This document shows positions 24,951-33,004 of a stretch of 64,000 nucleotides of DNA, one piece after another (within the stretch, counting starts at the first letter, position 1; each line of letters begins with the position of its first letter). Made by a program: the position numbers and the translations under genes. The stretch spans positions 1 to 64,000 of the forward strand of contig NZ_JPRN01000019.1 in assembly GCF_000737715.1 (NCBI RefSeq), in the 5' to 3' direction. The notes under the pieces are model-generated. The model was not told where the DNA came from. It did no database searches and saw only the letters and a program-made list of their open reading frames with translations. Source of the stretch: Chryseobacterium sp. JM1 (GTDB taxonomy: Bacteria; Bacteroidota; Bacteroidia; Flavobacteriales; Weeksellaceae).

Positions 24951-27900
24951 TTACATCGTCTCCATTTTGAAACTCATACTTTCAATTACTTTCAGGATGG
25001 CTTCTACCGTGTCCATGGATGTTAAACAAGGAACACCGTTTTCCACACTCATTCTTCTGATCTGGAATCCGTCTCTTTCTACCTGCTTCCCTTTGGTCAT
25101 GGTATTTACGACGTACTGTACTTTTCCTTTCTGAATCAGGTCGATCAGGTTGACATCATCTTCTCCGATTTTGTATCCTATTTTACAAGGAATACCTTTT
25201 TCTTCGAAGAATTTAGCCGTTCCTTCCGTTGCCCAGATTCTGAAACCAACTTCGTGGAATCTTGCCGCAAGGTCTGCCGCTTCCTGCTTGTGCTTGTCTG
25301 CTACCGTGAACAAAATTGAACCGTGCATCGGAACTTTTCTTCCTGCTGCAATCAGTCCTTTGTAAAGGGCTTTTTCCAAAGTGGTGTCTTTCCCCATTAC
25401 TTCTCCTGTAGACTTCATTTCTGGTCCTAGAGAAATATCAACTTTCGTCAGTTTTGAGAAAGAGAATACCGGAACTTTTACAAAGACTCCTTCTTTATTC
25501 GGAACCAATCCGTTTTTGTACCCTAAATCTGTCAGTTTCTGGCCTAAAATCGCTTTTGTTGCTAAGTTCGCCATCGGAACTTCTGTGATTTTGGATAAGA
25601 ACGGAACTGTTCTTGATGAACGTGGATTCACTTCGATCACGTATACGTTTCCTTCGAAAAGAACATACTGGATGTTCATTAAACCGATCACATTCAATCC
25701 TTTGGCCAGTCTTTGTGTATAGTCTACCAAAGTATCGATTTCCTCCTGTGAAACATTCTGAGGTGGATACACCGCAATAGAGTCTCCGGAGTGAACTCCC
25801 GCTCTTTCAATGTGTTCCATGATTCCAGGAATAATAACCGTTTCACCGTCGCAGATGGCGTCTACTTCCACTTCTTTTCCTGTAATGTAACGGTCTACCA
25901 AAACCGGGTGTTCCGGGCTCGCATCTACCGCAAACTCCATGTAATGAGCCAATTCGCTTTCTGTATACACAATTTCCATTGCTCTTCCTCCCAATACATA
26001 ACTTGGACGGACTAAAACCGGATAACCAATTTCGTTAGCAATTTTTATCGCTTCTTCTTTTGAAGTTGATGTTTTTCCTAAAGGCTGTGGAATTCCCATT
26101 TCCTGAAGAGCTTTTTCAAACTTATCTCTGTTTTCAGCTCTGTCTAAGTCTTCCAGGGAAGTTCCCAGAATTTTTACTCCGTAACTTGCCAGTTTATCAG
26201 CTAAGTTAATCGCAGTCTGTCCTCCGAACTGAACCACCACTCCCATAGGTTTTTCAAGATCAATAATGCTCATTACATCTTCTTCCGTTAAAGGCTCGAA
26301 GTATAATTTATCTGAAATTGAGAAATCCGTAGAAACTGTTTCAGGGTTATTGTTGATGATAATCGCTTCGTAACCCAATTCTTTGATGGCCCAAACCGAA
26401 TGAACAGTCGCGTAGTCAAACTCAACTCCCTGTCCGATTCTGATTGGTCCTGAACCCAGAACGATTACTTTTTCTTTATCAGTTACAACACTTTCATTTT
26501 CTTCTTCATAAGTTCCGTAGAAGTAAGGGGTTTCACTTTCAAATTCTGCTGCACACGTGTCTACCATTTTGTAAACCGGTATCACGCCATTTTCTTTTCT
26601 GAAATTATAAACCTCTCTTTGAGAAGATCCCCATAAGTGAGCGATATTCTGATCTGAGAATCCTAATTTTTTAGCCTGAATTAAAGTCTCTTTATTGAAT
26701 TTATTGGCTGCAATTTCTTTTTCAAAATCAACAAGTTTCTTTAATTTCCAGATGAAGAATTTATCAATCTTGCTCCATTCTACAATTTGCTCCCAATCAT
26801 ACCCTCTTCTTAAAGCATCACAAATAATGAACAATCTTTCATCATCACAAACTCTGATTCTTCTTTCGATATCTTCGTCCGTTAAAGCAGCAGCCTGTTT
26901 TGTTTTTAACCCCAGGTGTCTTAAACCGGTTTCTAAAGAACGAACGGCTTTCTGTAAAGATTCCTCGAAGTTTCTTCCGATGGCCATTACTTCTCCGGTT
27001 GCTTTCATCTGTGTAGAAAGTCTTCTGTCCGCGGTTTCGAATTTATCGAACGGGAATCTAGGGAATTTCGTTACCACATAGTCAAGAGCAGGCTCGAAAC
27101 ATGCGTAAGTTTTTCCTGTTACCGGGTTCATAATCTCGTCAAGCGTTAAACCTACCGCAATCTTCGCTGCAATTTTTGCGATCGGATATCCTGTCGCCTT
27201 ACTTGCCAATGCTGATGAACGGGAAACTCTAGGGTTTACCTCGATGATGTAGTAGTTGAATGAATGCGGGTCTAAAGCCAGCTGTACGTTACATCCTCCT
27301 TCAATTCCCAGGGCTCTGATGATCTTTAGAGAAGCATTTCTCAATAACTGGTACTCTCTGTCAGAAAGTGTCTGAGAAGGCGCCACTACGATAGAATCCC
27401 CTGTGTGAACTCCTACCGGATCTATATTTTCCATGTTACAAACTACAATCGCATTGTCGTTCGCATCACGCATTACTTCGTATTCAATTTCTTTGAAACC
27501 TGCAATTGATCTTTCGATAAGACACTGCGTTACCGGACTGTATTTTAATCCTAATTCAGCAATCTCCTTCAATTCAGCTTCCGTAGAGGCGATACCTCCT
27601 CCTGTTCCTCCCATTGTAAAGGCAGGACGAACAATCACCGGATATCCGATTTCTTCAGCAAAACGGATTGCTCCTTCTACTGTAGTTACGATATCTGATT
27701 CAGGAACCGGTTCGTTAAGCTCTCTCATCAGTTCACGGAAAAGATCTCTGTCTTCAGCTCTGTTGATCGCAGAAAGTGTAGTTCCTAAAACTTCCACTTT
27801 GCATTCTTCAAGAATTCCTGATTTTTCCAGTTCTACCGCCATATTCAGACCTGTCTGACCTCCAAGCGTTGGTAGCAAAGCATCCGGACGTTCTTTTCTG

Positions 27901-28130
27901 ATGATGTGGCTTACAAACTGAAGTGAAATCGGCTCGATATATACTTTATCTGCGATTTCTACATCCGTCATAATAGTCGCAGGGTTTGAGTTGATCAAAA
28001 TCACCTTGTAGCCTTCTTCTCTCAAAGACAGACAAGCCTGCGTTCCTGCGTAATCAAATTCAGCTGCCTGCCCGATGATGATAGGGCCTGAACCGATTAC
28101 TAAAATTGTTTTTATGTCGTTTCTTTTCAT
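24951..28130 (-). CDS. carB: Carbamoyl-phosphate synthase large subunit
   Basis: Start at MKRNDIKTILVIGSGP (28130); the frame runs six codons further upstream, but those codons lie in a repeat arm. The 1059-residue enzyme has two homologous halves, each an ATP-grasp unit (GSGPIIIGQAAEFDYAG and GSGPIRIGQGVEFDYAT). These use ATP to make carboxyphosphate and then carbamoyl phosphate. The C-terminal MGS-like allosteric domain (GFRIWATEGTAKFFEE) follows. It supplies both the pyrimidine genes upstream and the arginine cluster nearby. Confidence 0.96.
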   Translation of the reverse strand: MKRNDIKTILVIGSGPIIIGQAAEFDYAGTQACLSLREEGYKVILINSNPATIMTDVEIADKVYIEPISLQFVSHIIRKERPDALLPTLGGQTGLNMAVELEKSGILEECKVEVLGTTLSAINRAEDRDLFRELMRELNEPVPESDIVTTVEGAIRFAEEIGYPVIVRPAFTMGGTGGGIASTEAELKEIAELGLKYSPVTQCLIERSIAGFKEIEYEVMRDANDNAIVVCNMENIDPVGVHTGDSIVVAPSQTLSDREYQLLRNASLKIIRALGIEGGCNVQLALDPHSFNYYIIEVNPRVSRSSALASKATGYPIAKIAAKIAVGLTLDEIMNPVTGKTYACFEPALDYVVTKFPRFPFDKFETADRRLSTQMKATGEVMAIGRNFEESLQKAVRSLETGLRHLGLKTKQAAALTDEDIERRIRVCDDERLFIICDALRRGYDWEQIVEWSKIDKFFIWKLKKLVDFEKEIAANKFNKETLIQAKKLGFSDQNIAHLWGSSQREVYNFRKENGVIPVYKMVDTCAAEFESETPYFYGTYEEENESVVTDKEKVIVLGSGPIRIGQGVEFDYATVHSVWAIKELGYEAIIINNNPETVSTDFSISDKLYFEPLTEEDVMSIIDLEKPMGVVVQFGGQTAINLADKLASYGVKILGTSLEDLDRAENRDKFEKALQEMGIPQPLGKTSTSKEEAIKIANEIGYPVLVRPSYVLGGRAMEIVYTESELAHYMEFAVDASPEHPVLVDRYITGKEVEVDAICDGETVIIPGIMEHIERAGVHSGDSIAVYPPQNVSQEEIDTLVDYTQRLAKGLNVIGLMNIQYVLFEGNVYVIEVNPRSSRTVPFLSKITEVPMANLATKAILGQKLTDLGYKNGLVPNKEGVFVKVPVFSFSKLTKVDISLGPEMKSTGEVMGKDTTLEKALYKGLIAAGRKVPMHGSILFTVADKHKQEAADLAARFHEVGFRIWATEGTAKFFEEKGIPCKIGYKIGEDDVNLIDLIQKGKVQYVVNTMTKGKQVERDGFQIRRMSVENGVPCLTSMDTVEAILKVIESMSFKMETM

Positions 28131-28140
28131 AGGTTTAAAA

Positions 28141-28174
28141 TGTAACAATTTATCAATCTAACAGTGTAACAATG
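28141..28174. repeat. Left arm of the four-helix-bundle element
   Basis: 34 bp beginning TGTAACAATT and ending AACAGTGTAACAATG. It pairs with 28541-28579 across the gene at 28176-28538, so the gene would lie in the loop of a long stem. The arm is 32/34 identical to the left arm of the stem-loop at 8962. Confidence 0.78.
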
Positions 28175-28175
28175 T

Positions 28176-28538
28176 TTACAAACCGTTTTCCTTTGATAAA
28201 CTTGTGCTTAAAATTTTATAAATAATTTTCCCAATTTCTATGATCTGTGCTTCCAGCTTATCTTCAAAAGGATAATTTTTGGAGTGTTTGCACAGATATA
28301 ACCAATATTTTGTTTCTTCAAGTTCCTTGGCTGCAATTTTCATTTTATTCACAAAATCTTTTTTACTGTAAGGATTCTGTGCTTCAAAAGAATTGGCACC
28401 AATACTTGTTCCTGAGCGTAATAACTGTTTAGCAATGACGAATTTCTTATGCTGCTCCAATAATTCGCAAAACTCAAGAATATCTAAAGAGAATTTCACG
28501 GTTTTTTCAATTAAAGGATTGTTTTCGAAATTGATCAT
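28176..28538 (-). CDS. Four-helix-bundle protein, S23/IVP type
   Basis: A 120-residue all-helical protein of the S23 / intervening-sequence family: FSLDILEFCELLEQ, the conserved AKQLLRSGTSIGANSFEAQ, FVNKMKIAAKELEETKYWL and LEAQIIEIGKIIYKIL. Relatives are encoded in intervening sequences inside 23S rRNA genes and as stand-alone genes; a related fold is Avd of diversity-generating retroelements. Its role is unknown. Here it is flanked by inverted repeats and lies between carA and carB on the same strand. Confidence 0.9.
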   Translation of the reverse strand: MINFENNPLIEKTVKFSLDILEFCELLEQHKKFVIAKQLLRSGTSIGANSFEAQNPYSKKDFVNKMKIAAKELEETKYWLYLCKHSKNYPFEDKLEAQIIEIGKIIYKILSTSLSKENGL

Positions 28539-28540
28539 TT

Positions 28541-28579
28541 AATTATTGTTAAACTGTTACATTTTTAAATTGGTACATT
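28541..28579. repeat. Right arm of the four-helix-bundle element; overlaps the carA stop
   Basis: Reads AATTATTGTTAAACTGTTAC and continues to ATTGGTACATT. Its reverse complement matches most positions of the left arm (TGTACCAATTT, GTAACAGTTTAACAAT). The carA stop codon (28549-28551) and its last six codons (FKNVTV) fall inside the arm. Confidence 0.75.
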
Positions 28580-29631
28580 AGATCGATGAACTCATCAAAC
28601 AAATAGTTCGCGTCCTCAGGACCAGGGCTTGCTTCCGGGTGGTACTGAACGGAGAAGCATGGGTGGATCTTGTGTTTCAGACCTTCGTTGGTTCTGTCGT
28701 TTAGGGCGATGTGAGTTTCTACAAGGTCTGTGTTTTTAAGACTTTCCTGATCTACTGCATAACCGTGGTTTTGAGAAGTGATAGACACTTTGTTTTTCTC
28801 AAGATCCAATACAGGATGGTTTCCTCCTCTGTGTCCGAATTTCAGTTTGAACGTTTTTGCGCCACAAGCCAGACCGATCAGCTGATGGCCAAGACAGATT
28901 CCGAAGATTGGAACTTTTCCCAGTAATCCGCGGATCATTTCTAATGCCTTAGGGTTATCTTCCGGGTCACCAGGACCATTTGAAAGCATGATTCCATCCG
29001 GATCCATTAACAGAATTTCTTCTGCAGTGGTGTCGTGGGAAACTACAGTGATGTCGCAGTTTCTTTGAGACAGCTCTCTGATAATTCCTAATTTAGAACC
29101 AAAATCTACCAAAACAACTTTCAATCCTCTTCCCGGATTGGCATAAGCTGTTTTTGTAGAAACGGTTTCCACCTGATTGATTGGGAAGTTGGTTCCTTTT
29201 AATTCTGCAACCACCTGGTTCTCATCAGATTCAACGTTTACAATTTTCCCTTTCACAACTCCTGAATTACGTAGAATTCTTGTCAGTCTTCTGGTATCGA
29301 TTCCGGAAATCCCTGAAAGGTTTTTCTTTTTAAATAATTCTTCTAAAGTCATCTGGGTACGGAAATTGGAAGGAAGATCGCAAAGTTCTTTTACGATAAG
29401 TCCTTTAATAGCCGGCTCGATGCTTTCATAATCATCACGGTTAATACCATAATTTCCGATAAGCGGATAGGTCATGCAAACAATCTGACCGCAGTATGAC
29501 GGATCGGAGATCAACTCCTGATACCCTGTCATTCCGGTATTGAAAACTACTTCTCCGGCAGTTTCCAATTCTGCTCCGAAACCTTCTCCATGAAACACTT
29601 CACCGGACTCCAGTATTAATTTTTTCTTCAT
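28549..29631 (-). CDS. carA: Carbamoyl-phosphate synthase small subunit
   Basis: A 360-residue glutaminase subunit. The N-terminal small-subunit domain (LILESGEVFHGEGFGAE, FNTGMTGYQELISDPSY) is followed by a class I amidotransferase with nucleophile Cys in FGICLGHQLIGLACG and late His and Glu in VQYHPEASPGPED. It delivers ammonia to CarB. Its last residues (YQFKNVTV) are partly encoded by the repeat arm next to it. It follows pyrB by 140 bp that include a tandem heptamer repeat. Confidence 0.96.
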   Translation of the reverse strand: MKKKLILESGEVFHGEGFGAELETAGEVVFNTGMTGYQELISDPSYCGQIVCMTYPLIGNYGINRDDYESIEPAIKGLIVKELCDLPSNFRTQMTLEELFKKKNLSGISGIDTRRLTRILRNSGVVKGKIVNVESDENQVVAELKGTNFPINQVETVSTKTAYANPGRGLKVVLVDFGSKLGIIRELSQRNCDITVVSHDTTAEEILLMDPDGIMLSNGPGDPEDNPKALEMIRGLLGKVPIFGICLGHQLIGLACGAKTFKLKFGHRGGNHPVLDLEKNKVSITSQNHGYAVDQESLKNTDLVETHIALNDRTNEGLKHKIHPCFSVQYHPEASPGPEDANYLFDEFIDLMYQFKNVTV

Positions 29632-29720
29632 TTTATTTATCTCTTTATTCTATTTTATTCTGTATAATTTCTTTTGTACAATGTATAATGTCGGTTGTAT
29701 AATGTATTTATATTCATACA

Positions 29721-29775
29721 TTTTACTTTTTACTTTTTACTTTTTACTTTTTACTTTTTACTTTTTACTTTTTAC
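29721..29775. repeat. Tandem heptamer repeat (TTTTTAC, about 8 units) between pyrB and carA
   Basis: Seven full units of TTTTTAC and one shortened first unit, read on the plus strand. On the pyrB sense strand the repeat is GTAAAAA. The first unit after pyrB contains its TAA stop codon (29772-29774). Confidence 0.9.
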
Positions 29776-30668
29776 AATTCTTTAAAGGTATATCCTTCTT
29801 TTTCCAGTGCTTCTTTCAGGATAGCCATTCTTGCGAAGACTCCGTTCTGCATCTGTTTGAATACTCTTGAGCGGTCGCATTCCACCAGGTCTGTATCTAT
29901 TTCAACGCCTCTGTTGATGGGCGCGGGATGCATGATGATCGCTCCGTTTTTCATTACTTTTTCTCTTTCTTTCGTCAAACCGTATTTTCTGTGGTATTCA
30001 GAAGCGGTGTAGCTCATTTTTGCATCGTGCCTTTCATGCTGAATTCTTAACAGCATCAGAACATCTACTTCAGCGATCAGCTGATCAACCGGTAAATACG
30101 TTCCGTTAATTAAAGCGCCTTCATCAAACCAGTGTTCAGGTCCTGAGAAATAAACTTTAGCACCTAATCTTCTCAATGCTTCAGCATTTGAATTGGCTAC
30201 GCGGCTGTGTTTTACATCTCCTACTATTCCTATCTTCAGTCCTTCAAATTTTCCAAATTCCTGATAGATGGTCATCAGATCCAGCATACACTGGGATGGA
30301 TGGTTTCCTGTTCCGTCTCCTCCGTTGATCATCGGAATTTTGATATTGCTCAGTTCTTCAAAATATCTGTCCTTCTTATCTCTGATCACAACCAGATTCA
30401 CACCCAGGCTTTCAATGGTTTTTACAGTATCGTAAAGACTCTCCCCTTTGTTTACAGAACTGTGGGAAGCATCAAAAGGTACTACCTGCAGACCCAGTTT
30501 TCTTTCGGCGATGTCAAAGCTTGTCTTTGTTCTTGTGCTGTCTTCAAAGAAAAGATTTGAGCAGAAAATTTCTCCTTCAATTTTTGCAGTTTTTCCGTTG
30601 GCAAAAGCCAGTGCTTCGGTCAGTATACTGTTGATTCTCTCGGTGCTTAGTTCTGTAATTGTAAACAT
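29772..30668 (-). CDS. pyrB: Aspartate carbamoyltransferase catalytic subunit
   Basis: A 298-residue enzyme of pyrimidine synthesis that joins carbamoyl phosphate and aspartate. The carbamoyl-phosphate motif is FFEDSTRTKTSFDIAERKLG (residues 43-62), with Lys in place of the usual second Arg. Further conserved parts are GDGTGNHPSQCMLDL, GDVKHSRVA and MHPAPINRGVEID. No pyrI regulatory subunit lies beside it. It heads a pyrB-carA-carB unit and is preceded by a leader with an attenuator. Confidence 0.95.
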   Translation of the reverse strand: MFTITELSTERINSILTEALAFANGKTAKIEGEIFCSNLFFEDSTRTKTSFDIAERKLGLQVVPFDASHSSVNKGESLYDTVKTIESLGVNLVVIRDKKDRYFEELSNIKIPMINGGDGTGNHPSQCMLDLMTIYQEFGKFEGLKIGIVGDVKHSRVANSNAEALRRLGAKVYFSGPEHWFDEGALINGTYLPVDQLIAEVDVLMLLRIQHERHDAKMSYTASEYHRKYGLTKEREKVMKNGAIIMHPAPINRGVEIDTDLVECDRSRVFKQMQNGVFARMAILKEALEKEGYTFKEL

Positions 30669-30688
30669 AATTCTTATTTTTTGAGCAT

Positions 30689-30716
30689 AAAAAAAGCGAA
30701 GACAGGATCTTCGCTT
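30689..30716 (-). terminator. Attenuator-type terminator in the pyrB leader
   Basis: On the minus strand AAGCGAAGA / TCTTCGCTT forms a perfect 9-bp stem with a 5-nt loop, followed by a run of U (30689-30695). It lies 20 bp ahead of the pyrB ATG, in the transcribed leader, so it must be bypassed for expression of pyrB. Confidence 0.88.
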
Positions 30717-30786
30717 AATAACAATAAATATCGTAAAGGGCGCTTTCGCCCGGTAAATCTAATGATATAAATACTCTTTTATTCAT
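30715..30786 (-). CDS. Candidate 23-residue leader peptide of pyrB
   Basis: Too short for usual gene finding. From ATG at 30786 the frame reads MNKRVFISLD, then LPGESALYDIYCY and TAA at 30715-30717, which overlaps the base of the attenuator stem. Within it, GGGCGAAAGCGCCC (30738-30751) can form a pause hairpin, followed by a U-rich stretch. This arrangement matches E. coli pyrBI. The start lies only a few bases from the predicted transcription start, so the mRNA would be almost leaderless. Translation is unproven. Confidence 0.55.
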   Translation of the reverse strand: MNKRVFISLDLPGESALYDIYCY

Positions 30787-30792
30787 TAGGTG

Positions 30793-30824
30793 CAAAGATA
30801 TAATATTTTTACGAATCTACAAAA
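30793..30824 (-). promoter_or_regulatory. Promoter of the pyrB operon
   Basis: On the minus strand TTTTG (30820-30824) and TATCTTTG (30793-30800) are separated by exactly 19 bp, a textbook Bacteroidota promoter (TTTG, N19, TAnnTTTG). Confidence 0.88.
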
Positions 30825-30881
30825 CCAAATTTCTAAAAAAATTTAAACCTGTAATCTTTCCTTATTTTCATTTTTAATTGA

Positions 30882-30889
30882 TATTTTTG
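30882..30889 (+). promoter_or_regulatory. -7 box of the Lrp/AsnC gene
   Basis: TATTTTTG fits TAnnTTTG and lies 19 bp before the ATG at 30909. No good -33 TTTG was seen. Confidence 0.4.
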
Positions 30890-30908
30890 TTAAAACTCAA
30901 TTCTCCCT

Positions 30909-31370
30909 ATGGATTTAAAAGACAAAATGATTCTCAGCATTATTCAGGAAGACTCTACGCTATCTGTAAAAGAAATTTCAGAAAGGATAGGTCTTACGTT
31001 TACTCCTACCTATGAAAGGATTAAGCAGCTGGAGAAACATGGCATCATTGAGAAATATGTCGGTCTTTTGAACCGTGAAAAACTGGGTCTGAATATCGTC
31101 GTCTACTGTAATGTCCGTCTTAAGGAACAGTCTCAGAAAGTACTGGAAACCTTTGAGAAAAACATTATGAAACATGATGAAGTTCAGGAAATTATCAGTC
31201 TTTCCGGTGAGTATGACTATATGCTTAAAATCATTGCAAAGGATATTAATTCTTATAATGATTTCGCAGTGAATGTGATCTCAAATATTCCTAATATTGG
31301 CCAGTATCACAGTTCTATTGTGCTTCATGAGGTTAAAAAATCAACTAAGTTTAAAATTGATCTGGAATAA
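30909..31370 (+). CDS. Lrp/AsnC-family transcriptional regulator
   Basis: A 153-residue protein: an N-terminal HTH (LSVKEISERIGLTFTPTYERIKQLEKHGIIEKYVG) and a C-terminal RAM/ACT-like effector domain (VQEIISLSGEYDYMLKI). Such proteins sense amino acids. Its place between the pyrB operon (divergent) and the arginine cluster (convergent) makes control of one of them plausible, but no binding site was identified. Confidence 0.9.
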   Translation: MDLKDKMILSIIQEDSTLSVKEISERIGLTFTPTYERIKQLEKHGIIEKYVGLLNREKLGLNIVVYCNVRLKEQSQKVLETFEKNIMKHDEVQEIISLSGEYDYMLKIIAKDINSYNDFAVNVISNIPNIGQYHSSIVLHEVKKSTKFKIDLE

Positions 31371-31388
31371 TCATTTTTAAATTGAATT

Positions 31389-31519
31389 AAACCATTAAGA
31401 TTTCTTTAAGTGATTAAGGATAGTTAAGGATTCGCTAGCGAATTCTAACAAGCTAACTGCTTTTAAAAATCGCAGATTTTCTTAACTTAACTTAAAAGCT
31501 TCAATAATCTTAATGGTTC
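31389..31519. repeat. Palindromic repeat, family B, copy 3
   Basis: Ends AAACCATTAAGATT and AATCTTAATGGTT are perfect inverse complements over 13 bp. Inside are the palindrome TTCGCTAGCGAA and AAAATCGCAGATTTT. It separates the convergent Lrp/AsnC and argH genes and could end transcription from both sides. Confidence 0.8.
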
Positions 31520-31523
31520 AAAA

Positions 31524-32828
31524 TCAACCCAATAGTTTATTCTTCAGCTTGTTAAACTGATATTCTATTTTGTCCAGACATAGATTTCCTATGCTTCCCT
31601 GATGACTGTGGTCTAAGTTTCCAACTTCGAACTCAAATTCATTATTTTCAATCTCCTGCCCTACTTTTACATAAGCATCGCGGAATGAACTTCCTTTTTT
31701 TACTTCTTCATTGATTTTCTCTACACTGAAAAGATATTTATACTTCTCGTCTTCCAGAATTCCATCTTTCACCTGAATATTCGGAAGGGTGTAGCTTAAA
31801 ATCTCCAGACATTCTTTTAATGAATCGATAGCCGGGAAAAGAATTTCCTTCGTCAGCTGAACGTCTCTGTGGTAGCCTGACGGCAAATTATTCGTCAATA
31901 AGATAAGTTCATTCGGCAAAGACTGAATTCTGTTGCATCGTGCACGAACCAGCTCGAAAATATCAGGGTTCTTTTTATGAGGCATAATGCTGCTTCCTGT
32001 CGTGAATTCTTTCGGAAAGCTGATAAAATCGAAGTTCTGGCTTAAATACAGGCAGACATCGTAGGCAAATTTCCCAAGCGTTCCTGCCAAAGTAGCCATT
32101 GCCATAGACAGCATTTTCTCAGATTTTCCACGGGTCATCTGCGCATACACCGAATTATAGTTCATCGACTGAAAACCTAAGTTGTAGGTCGTACTTTCTC
32201 TGTCAATAGGGAAAGAAGAACCGTATCCTGCCGCTGAACCCAAAGGATTTTTATTAATAATATTCTTCACCGAAAACAACAGTTCAACATCATCTAACAA
32301 TGCTTCCGCATAGGCTCCAAACCATAATCCAAACGATGATGGCATGGCAATCTGAAGATGGGTATAACCGGGAAGCAATTTATTTTTATGCTGATCAGCC
32401 AGTTGGATTAAAATCTGGAAAAACTCATCTGTCAAAGCTGTGATTTCACGGATCTCATCCAGCAAATAAAGTTTAATATCCAATAATACCTGATCATTAC
32501 GGGATCTCGCGGTATGAATTTTCTTTCCGGTATCGCCTAATTTTTCAATGAGTATCGCTTCTACCTGAGAATGGATATCTTCTGCTTCTTTATCGATTTC
32601 AAAGTTTCCGTTCTCAATCTCTTTTAAAATATCTGTCAAAACAGAAAGCATCTGTTCTGATTCTTCGCCGGAGATAATTCCGGTTTCTGCCAACATCTGG
32701 CAGTGTGCCATGGAACCTTTAACATCATATTTTGCTAAACGTTCGTCAAAGTCAAGATCTTTCCCGACTGTAAATGTGTTGACTAATATATTGGTGGCCA
32801 GGTCATCCTTTTGCCATATTTTTTTCAT
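31524..32828 (-). CDS. argH: Argininosuccinate lyase
   Basis: A 434-residue enzyme that splits argininosuccinate into arginine and fumarate, the last step of arginine synthesis. It has the fumarase/lyase signature TGSSIMPHKKNPDIFE with the catalytic loop Ser, and the N-terminal HTARSRNDQV substrate loop. It is the last gene of the minus-strand arg cluster, 259 bp after argE, from which it is separated by two repeat elements. Confidence 0.95.
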   Translation of the reverse strand: MKKIWQKDDLATNILVNTFTVGKDLDFDERLAKYDVKGSMAHCQMLAETGIISGEESEQMLSVLTDILKEIENGNFEIDKEAEDIHSQVEAILIEKLGDTGKKIHTARSRNDQVLLDIKLYLLDEIREITALTDEFFQILIQLADQHKNKLLPGYTHLQIAMPSSFGLWFGAYAEALLDDVELLFSVKNIINKNPLGSAAGYGSSFPIDRESTTYNLGFQSMNYNSVYAQMTRGKSEKMLSMAMATLAGTLGKFAYDVCLYLSQNFDFISFPKEFTTGSSIMPHKKNPDIFELVRARCNRIQSLPNELILLTNNLPSGYHRDVQLTKEILFPAIDSLKECLEILSYTLPNIQVKDGILEDEKYKYLFSVEKINEEVKKGSSFRDAYVKVGQEIENNEFEFEVGNLDHSHQGSIGNLCLDKIEYQFNKLKNKLLG

Positions 32829-32860
32829 AATAATATTCTTTACAATATTTAATTCGTTTC

Positions 32861-32988
32861 AACCTGCTCAGCAAAGCCTCTTTAACTATAAAAAAACATC
32901 TCCGCATTGAAAAGTCTTCGTTTTTAATGGTCTTTTTGCATAAATCCTTATTAAAAACTGAACTTTGGTTGGTCTGCTGAGCGTGGTT
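32861..32988. repeat. 128-bp element with terminal inverted repeats between argE and argH
   Basis: The left end AACCTGCTCAGCA (32861-32873) pairs with the right end TGCTGAGCGTGGTT (32975-32988). The interior has no gene of its own, although the minus-strand frame is open across it. It looks like a small non-autonomous mobile element. Confidence 0.55.
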
Positions 32989-33004
32989 AAAACATTTTTT
33001 TCAG

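Noticed and set aside
27433..27858. A 141-codon open frame on the plus strand, rich in Ser
   Set aside because: It mirrors conserved carB codons; Ser richness on the opposite strand is typical of such shadows.
28176..28538. Avd protein of a diversity-generating retroelement
   Set aside because: The fold is related, but no reverse transcriptase, template repeat or variable repeat was seen nearby.
29721..29775. Possible CRISPR-like array
   Set aside because: The repeat is a pure 7-bp tandem without spacers and no cas genes are near.
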